Positions 59,891 through 64,000 of a DNA stretch of 64,000 nt are shown here, piece by piece (positions within the stretch are counted from its first letter, which is position 1; the number at the start of each line of letters is the position of its first letter). The notes beneath the pieces were generated by a model. The model searched no databases, was not told where the DNA came from, and saw only the letters and a list, made by a program, of their open reading frames with translations. Location: assembly GCA_038182865.1 (NCBI GenBank), contig CP116226.1, forward strand, positions 1,116,001 to 1,180,000, in the 5' to 3' direction. Made by a program: the position numbers and the translations under genes. Source of the DNA: Microbacterium enclense. GTDB lineage: Bacteria > Actinomycetota > Actinomycetes > Actinomycetales > Microbacteriaceae.

Positions 59891-60334
59891 CTACGCGTCC
59901 TCGTGACGTGACGAGAGTTTCGCCATGCGCAGGGCGATGTCGACGAGCTGTACGCGACGCAGTTTTCGCACCGCGGGGAATGCGAACCACTCGGCACGGT
60001 TCGTCGAGCCGCCCACCTCGTGACGCAGACGCCCACCGACGACGTGAGCCCGGTAGACGATGCGCAGCGTGTGCAGCGGGTCTGCAGCATCGGTGGCCAG
60101 CCGTGACGAGGCCGGGATCACCCGCGAATGGATGCCGAGGAGCTCGTCGACGACGACCCGGTATCCGGTCTCTTCTCGCACCTCGCGTCGCGCCGCGTGT
60201 TCGGGATCCTCGCCGGCTTCAAGCCCTCCGCCGGGGAGCGTCCAGGCGGATCGGCGTCCCTCGATCCAGTGAGCGAGCAGGAGGCGGTCGTCGGAGTCCG
60301 TGATGACGGCGTACGCGGCGACTCGCATATCCAT
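59891..60334 (-). CDS. Nudix hydrolase
   Basis: The 147-residue protein has a complete Nudix box, which begins GGGLEAGEDPEHAARREVRE and continues ETGY. It hydrolyses a nucleoside diphosphate linked to another group; the exact substrate cannot be read. The ATG follows TAAGGT (60341-60346, minus strand) by 6 nt. It is convergent with the YbaK gene, with 17 nt between stops. Confidence 0.93.
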   Translation of the reverse strand: MDMRVAAYAVITDSDDRLLLAHWIEGRRSAWTLPGGGLEAGEDPEHAARREVREETGYRVVVDELLGIHSRVIPASSRLATDAADPLHTLRIVYRAHVVGGRLRHEVGGSTNRAEWFAFPAVRKLRRVQLVDIALRMAKLSSRHEDA

Positions 60335-60406
60335 TGCGACACCTTAGCGGTGACGGGCACCCGCGCGCTCGACAGGGGGATCACTGACCAGTCACCGCCG
60401 AGACAC

Positions 60407-60412
60407 CATGAT
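60407..60412 (+). promoter_or_regulatory. promoter of the acyltransferase gene
   Basis: CATGAT ends 6 nt before the ATG at 60419, with CTGACC (60384-60389) 17 bp upstream as a -35. Confidence 0.45.
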
Positions 60413-60418
60413 GTGCAC

Positions 60419-61669
60419 ATGGCATCCTCCACGGCATCCGAGGTCGATCTCTCCCGACGCGACCTGACCCTCGATCTCGCGCGCGTGACAGCGGTGCTGA
60501 TCGTGGTCGTCGTCCATCTCCTTCAGGTGGGCGTCGCCATCGGACCCGACGGCGGCATCGTGACCAGTCGTCCCGCGGAAGAGCAGCCGTGGTTCGACGT
60601 CGCCACCTGGTTCGGCCAGATCATGCCGCTCTTCTTCGTCGTCGGTGGCTTCGCGTCCGCCGCGGGTTGGGCGTCGTGGACCGCGAAGGGAGGGGATGCC
60701 ACCGGCTTCGTCCGCACGCGTACCCTGCGCCTCGCACAGCCCGCTCTGCCGTTCTTCCTTGTGGTCGCTGCGCTCCTGGGGGCAGCCACCGCGATCGGTA
60801 TCGCACCGGGAGTGGTGGATGCCGCCGCCATCGGCGTGGGCATGCCGCTCTGGTTCCTCGCCGCCTATCTGCTGTGCCAGCTCCTCGTCCCCATCATGGC
60901 GCGATGGCACGCGACCGCGCCGCGGCGGACAGTGTTCCTCCTGATGGCCGGTGTGCTCGTCGTGGATGCCATCCGGTACACGACGGGTGTCGAGCAGATC
61001 GGCCTCGTGAACCTGTTGTTCGTGTGGCCTCTCATCCAGCAGATCGGATTCTGGTACCACGACGGGTGGTTCGATCGGCGCGGGCGGGTGATGTTGATGG
61101 CGATCGCAGTCGGTGGCTTCGCGGTGTTCCTCGCGCTGATGGTGGGGGGACCATACTCGACGAATCTCCTCGCCGACCTCAACCCTCCGACGCTCCCCCT
61201 CGTCGTGCTCGGTGTCACACAGGCCGCCGTACTTCGGCTTACCCGTCCCGCCCTCACCGCCCTCATGGGCACGCGCGTGATGCGAGGGGTCGTCTTCGTC
61301 CTCGGCTCGCGCCTGATGACGATCTACCTCTGGCACCTTCCCGTGATCCTGCTCCTCTCGGGGATCGCCCTCCTCATCCCGGGAGCCGCACCCCAGCCGG
61401 CGAGCCCTGTCTGGTGGTGGACACGGCCCGTCCTCTTCATCCTGGTGCTGGGCGTCCTGGGCGTGCTGTCCCTCGGGATGGCGCGGTTCGAGTCGCTCGG
61501 GCGCCTCGGCGGGTCGCCGTCTCGGGTGCTCGTCGGAATCGCCTGGTGCGGTGCGTTCCTTCCCCCGTTCCTCATCATGGAGTGGGGGATGAACCTGACG
61601 TTCGCCGTGACCGGTGCGATCCTGATGGGAATCACCGTTCTTCTGCTGCGGACTCGACCGGTGTCGTGA
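60419..61669 (+). CDS. acyltransferase 3 family membrane protein
   Basis: The 416-residue protein has about 10 helices and the acyltransferase-3 N-terminal pattern DLARVTAVLIVVVVHLL with His near residue 33, then FFVVGGFASAAGW. Later TIYLWHLPVILL matches the conserved C-terminal helix. Such proteins transfer acyl groups to sugars, lipids or wall polymers at the membrane. It is monocistronic, and the acceptor is unknown. Confidence 0.85.
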   Translation: MASSTASEVDLSRRDLTLDLARVTAVLIVVVVHLLQVGVAIGPDGGIVTSRPAEEQPWFDVATWFGQIMPLFFVVGGFASAAGWASWTAKGGDATGFVRTRTLRLAQPALPFFLVVAALLGAATAIGIAPGVVDAAAIGVGMPLWFLAAYLLCQLLVPIMARWHATAPRRTVFLLMAGVLVVDAIRYTTGVEQIGLVNLLFVWPLIQQIGFWYHDGWFDRRGRVMLMAIAVGGFAVFLALMVGGPYSTNLLADLNPPTLPLVVLGVTQAAVLRLTRPALTALMGTRVMRGVVFVLGSRLMTIYLWHLPVILLLSGIALLIPGAAPQPASPVWWWTRPVLFILVLGVLGVLSLGMARFESLGRLGGSPSRVLVGIAWCGAFLPPFLIMEWGMNLTFAVTGAILMGITVLLLRTRPVS

Positions 61670-61717
61670 CAGGAGTCTCGAGCGAAGGGTCGGCGCGATG
61701 CGCCGAGGAAGAAGATG

Positions 61718-61790
61718 TGGAGCCTGGGAGATTCGAACTCCCGACATCCTGCTTGCAAAGCAGGCGCTCTACCAACTGAGCTAAGGCCCC
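61718..61790 (-). tRNA. tRNA-Ala (TGC)
   Basis: The minus strand folds as a 73-nt tRNA. The acceptor GGGGCCT pairs with AGGCTCC (one G-U), the D loop is AGCTCAGTTGGTAGAGC, the anticodon stem CTGCT-TTGCA-AGCAG carries TGC, and the T loop is GTTCGAATC. CCA is not encoded. It follows tRNA-Ile by 12 nt, the usual order behind gyrA in actinobacteria. Confidence 0.96.
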
Positions 61791-61802
61791 GTGGGGATGG
61801 GG

Positions 61803-61876
61803 TGGGGCTACCAGGACTTGAACCTGGGACCTCTTCATTATCAGTGAAGCGCTCTAACCGCCTGAGCTATAGCCCC
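61803..61876 (-). tRNA. tRNA-Ile (GAT)
   Basis: The minus strand folds as a 74-nt tRNA. The acceptor GGGGCTA pairs with TAGCCCC, the anticodon arm CTTCA-CTGATAA-TGAAG carries GAT, and the T loop is GTTCAAGTC. CCA is not encoded. It is co-transcribed with tRNA-Ala. Confidence 0.96.
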
Positions 61877-61880
61877 GTTG

Positions 61881-61914
61881 TGACGACGTGATGTCGTCAA
61901 CCTCGAAGACTTTA
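61881..61914 (-). promoter_or_regulatory. possible promoter and leader hairpin of the tRNA-Ile/tRNA-Ala pair
   Basis: TAAAGT on the minus strand (61909-61914) is a good -10. The inverted repeat TGACGAC-N5-GTCGTCA (61881-61899) then lies in the leader just before tRNA-Ile and could guide 5' processing. Confidence 0.4.
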
Positions 61915-61944
61915 CCGGAATCCCGAGGTTTTTCCGAATCGGCC

Positions 61945-62349
61945 TCAGTTCGAGGTGAACCCGACCAGAAGCCCGCCCGTCACCTTGACCGCGAGGTTGT
62001 AGATCCCCGCGACGACGGCACCGAGCACCGTGATGACGACCAGGTTGAGGATCGCCACGATCGCTGCGAACGCCATCACCTGCGGCAGTCCGATGTACTG
62101 CGACAGGGTGGTCCCGCCATCGGTGAAGCTCGTGAAGAACTCGTCGAGCTTGGTGATCAAGCCGGTCGCACTCACGACCAGGTAGATCAGGAAGTACGAC
62201 ACCACCGTCACGATGGCCACCGCCACCGCCGCCAGGAACGACAGCTTCACCGCCGACCAGAAGTCGATGTAGACCAGGCGCAGGCGCACCTGCTTGGCAG
62301 GGGTCTTATGAGTCGACTTCTTCGCAAGCTTGTCGGCTACCGTGCTCAT
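61945..62349 (-). CDS. DUF3566 membrane protein
   Basis: The 134-residue protein has a basic N-tail (KLAKKSTHKTPAKQVRLRL) and two long helices joined by a Gly/Thr loop: VYIDFWSAVKLSFLAAVAVAIV and, near the C-terminus, VMAFAAIVAILNLVVITVLG. This is the DUF3566 family, found directly after gyrA in most actinobacteria. Its role is unknown; a link to division is often suspected. The ATG overlaps the gyrA stop by 4 nt. Confidence 0.92.
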   Translation of the reverse strand: MSTVADKLAKKSTHKTPAKQVRLRLVYIDFWSAVKLSFLAAVAVAIVTVVSYFLIYLVVSATGLITKLDEFFTSFTDGGTTLSQYIGLPQVMAFAAIVAILNLVVITVLGAVVAGIYNLAVKVTGGLLVGFTSN

Positions 62350-64000
62350 GCGTCAGTACTTTCCTCGGGGGTCTCGGGAGCGGAGGCGTCAGCCTCGTCC
62401 GCAGGGGATGCGGCGGGCTCGGGGTTCGTCTCCGTCGTCTCCACCACGTTGCGTTCGGCGTTTCGCGCGATCGCGATGATGCGGTCGTCGCCTCCGGCGC
62501 GGGCGAACACGACACCCATGGTGTCGCGTCCCTTGGCGGGCACCTCGGCCACGGCAGAGCGTACCACCTTGCCGCTGGCAAGAACCACAAGGACCTCGTC
62601 GCCCTCGGACACCATCATTCCGCCTGCGAGGACCCCGCGATCATCGGTCAATCGGGCCACCTTGATGCCCAGACCACCGCGGTTCTGCATGCGGTATTCG
62701 GTCACCGCCGTGCGCTTCGCGTAGCCGCCCTCGGTAACGACGAACACGAACTCGTCGTCCTTGGCGACGGATGCCGACAGCAGACTGTCACCCTCGCGGA
62801 AGTCCATTCCCTTCACGCCCGAGGTCGAACGACCCATGGGGCGAAGAGCGCTGTCGGTCGCCGAGAAGCGCAGTGACATCCCCAGCCGGCTGATGAGGAG
62901 GATGTCATCGCCCTCGTCGACGAGCAGCGCGCTGACGAGCTCGTCGGCTCCTCCCTGTTCGGCCTCGTCGCCCTCGTCGGGGGCGTCCGACACCTGACCG
63001 CGGAGCTTGATGGCGATGACACCACCCTGGCGGTTCGTGTCGTACTCGGTCAGCCGGGTCTTCTTGACCAGGCCCGCGCGAGTGGCGAGGACGAGGTAGG
63101 TGGCGACGTTGTAGTCGCGGATGTCGAGGATCTGCGCGATCTCCTCGTCGGGCTGCAGCGCGAGCAGGTTCGCGACGTGCTGCCCCTTGGCATCCCGTCC
63201 GGCTTCCGGCACCTCGTAGGCCTTGGAGCGGTACACCCGTCCCTTGTTCGTGAAGAACAGCAGCCAGTGATGGGTGGTCGTGACGAAGAAGTGCTCCACC
63301 ACGTCGTCGGCGCGAAGCTGTGCGCCCTTCACGCCCTTGCCGCCACGGTGCTGGGAGCGGTAATTGTCGCTGCGCGTGCGCTTGATGTAGCCGTCACGGG
63401 TGACGGTGATGACCATCTCTTCTTCGGCGATGAGGTCTTCGATCGACACGTCGCCGTCGAACCCGTGCAGGATCTCGGTGCGACGGTCGTCACCGAAGCG
63501 GTCGACGATCGCCGTGAGCTCGTCGCGGATGATCGTGCGCTGACGGGCGGGGGTGGCGAGGATGTCGTTGTAGTCCGCGATGCGGGCCTCGAGCTCGGTC
63601 GCCTCGTCGACGATCTTCTGACGCTCGAGGGCTGCGAGACGGCGCAGCTGCATGTCGAGGATCGCCTGCGCCTGGATGTCGTCGATGTCGAGGAGCTTCT
63701 GCAGGCCCTCATTGGCATCCTGGGCCGTCGGCGAACGACGGATGAGCGCGATGACCTCGTCGAGGGCGTCGAGAGCCTTCAGGTAGCCGCGCAGGATGTG
63801 CATACGCTCTTCGGCCTTGCGCAGACGGAAGCGGGTGCGCCGGACGATGACGTCGATCTGGTGGTCGATCCACAGGCTGATGAAGCCGTCGAGGGAGAGC
63901 GTGCGCGGCACGCCGTCGACGATCGCCAGCATGTTCGCGCCGAAGTTCTCCTGCAGCTGGGTGTGCTTGTACAGGTTGTTGAGTACGACCTTGGCGACGG
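62346..64000 (-). CDS. gyrA: DNA gyrase subunit A, 3' part only
   Basis: Only the C-terminal ~550 residues are in the window; the frame is open at the right edge (VAKVVLNNLYKHTQLQENFG) and the catalytic Tyr region lies outside. Visible are the end of the breakage-reunion domain with its coiled-coil arm (RAEERM... to EIL) and the six-bladed DNA-wrapping pinwheel. The GyrA box reads QHRGGKG, a variant of QRRGGKG. The acidic tail rich in Glu, Ala and Asp ends in ESTDA. Gyrase introduces negative supercoils. Confidence 0.97.
   Translation of the reverse strand, partial: VAKVVLNNLYKHTQLQENFGANMLAIVDGVPRTLSLDGFISLWIDHQIDVIVRRTRFRLRKAEERMHILRGYLKALDALDEVIALIRRSPTAQDANEGLQKLLDIDDIQAQAILDMQLRRLAALERQKIVDEATELEARIADYNDILATPARQRTIIRDELTAIVDRFGDDRRTEILHGFDGDVSIEDLIAEEEMVITVTRDGYIKRTRSDNYRSQHRGGKGVKGAQLRADDVVEHFFVTTTHHWLLFFTNKGRVYRSKAYEVPEAGRDAKGQHVANLLALQPDEEIAQILDIRDYNVATYLVLATRAGLVKKTRLTEYDTNRQGGVIAIKLRGQVSDAPDEGDEAEQGGADELVSALLVDEGDDILLISRLGMSLRFSATDSALRPMGRSTSGVKGMDFREGDSLLSASVAKDDEFVFVVTEGGYAKRTAVTEYRMQNRGGLGIKVARLTDDRGVLAGGMMVSEGDEVLVVLASGKVVRSAVAEVPAKGRDTMGVVFARAGGDDRIIAIARNAERNVVETTETNPEPAASPADEADASAPETPEESTDA

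Overview
The window is high-GC, densely coded bacterial DNA. Gene content and order point to an actinobacterium of the family Microbacteriaceae, most likely Microbacterium or a close relative. The strongest marker is the right end. It carries the conserved block beside the actinobacterial replication origin: fhaA-fhaB-pstP-rodA-pbpA-pknA-pknB, pabA, a class E sortase, crgA, a rhomboid protease, ppiA, tRNA-Ala, tRNA-Ile, a DUF3566 gene and gyrA (running off the window, pointing away from the expected dnaA/gyrB side). Other actinobacterial markers are NucS, a fused MnhA-MnhB antiporter subunit, ROK and LacI genes, and many start codons placed 6-7 nt after a TAnnnT -10 box (leaderless transcripts). 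No mobile elements, prophage or CRISPR arrays are visible, so this is core chromosome with modest accessory content.

Layout. 1-4850: a translationally coupled operon with the end of a sugar ABC transporter, an M81 metallopeptidase, CutC, a ROK sugar kinase and NagB, read as amino-sugar uptake and catabolism. 4903-7390 (minus): a beta-propeller lactonase behind purA. 7498-11653: a six-helix membrane protein, a secreted GH6 cellulase, a lipoprotein cyclophilin and argG. 11948-15152: a TetR / degenerate ABC-ATPase-like / YhgE-Pip membrane protein operon. 15213-18129 (minus): a GT4 glycosyltransferase, a small membrane protein and an exported serine hydrolase. 18316-22810: an OmpR-type two-component system divergent from a MacB-like ABC exporter, with an 11-bp direct-repeat operator between them. 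23078-25366: an SRPBCC protein and an FAD dehydrogenase. 25380-31683 (minus): a complete Mrp-type Na+/H+ antiporter operon. 31782-34148: a LacI regulator divergent from an MFS transporter, with two identical palindromic operators. 34145-35617 (minus): a secreted Ig-repeat protein.

35764-40937: NucS mismatch endonuclease, a small unknown protein, a HAD phosphatase, a coiled-coil membrane protein, and a DUF2156 aminoacyl-phospholipid-synthase-like protein with an unusual rhomboid-like membrane half. 40998-46009: a cold-shock protein, a GntR regulator, small membrane proteins, a 45-residue acidic protein, an EEP-family phosphoesterase, GlsB and a DUF368 lipid-carrier transporter. 46126-46209: tRNA-Leu(CAG), whose 3' flank forms a very long perfect hairpin.

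46364-55292 is the cell-wall growth and division signalling operon. The FHA proteins read phosphothreonine marks, PknA and PknB write them and PstP erases them, while RodA and PbpA build peptidoglycan. 55270-57162 adds pabA, a 51-residue membrane protein, SrtE and CrgA. 57225-64000 holds the rhomboid, ppiA, an unknown membrane-anchored basic protein, a YbaK deacylase, a Nudix hydrolase, an acyltransferase, two tRNAs, DUF3566 and gyrA.

The most unusual items are the ATPase-like partner of YhgE/Pip that has lost its catalytic motifs, the rhomboid-like/DUF2156 fusion, the extra extracellular domain on PknA, the tRNA-Leu mirror repeat, two DnaA boxes between crgA and the rhomboid gene, and a heavily used GGATGCC/GGCATCC heptamer. 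All functional calls rest on reading the sequence and on family knowledge; no database search was run.
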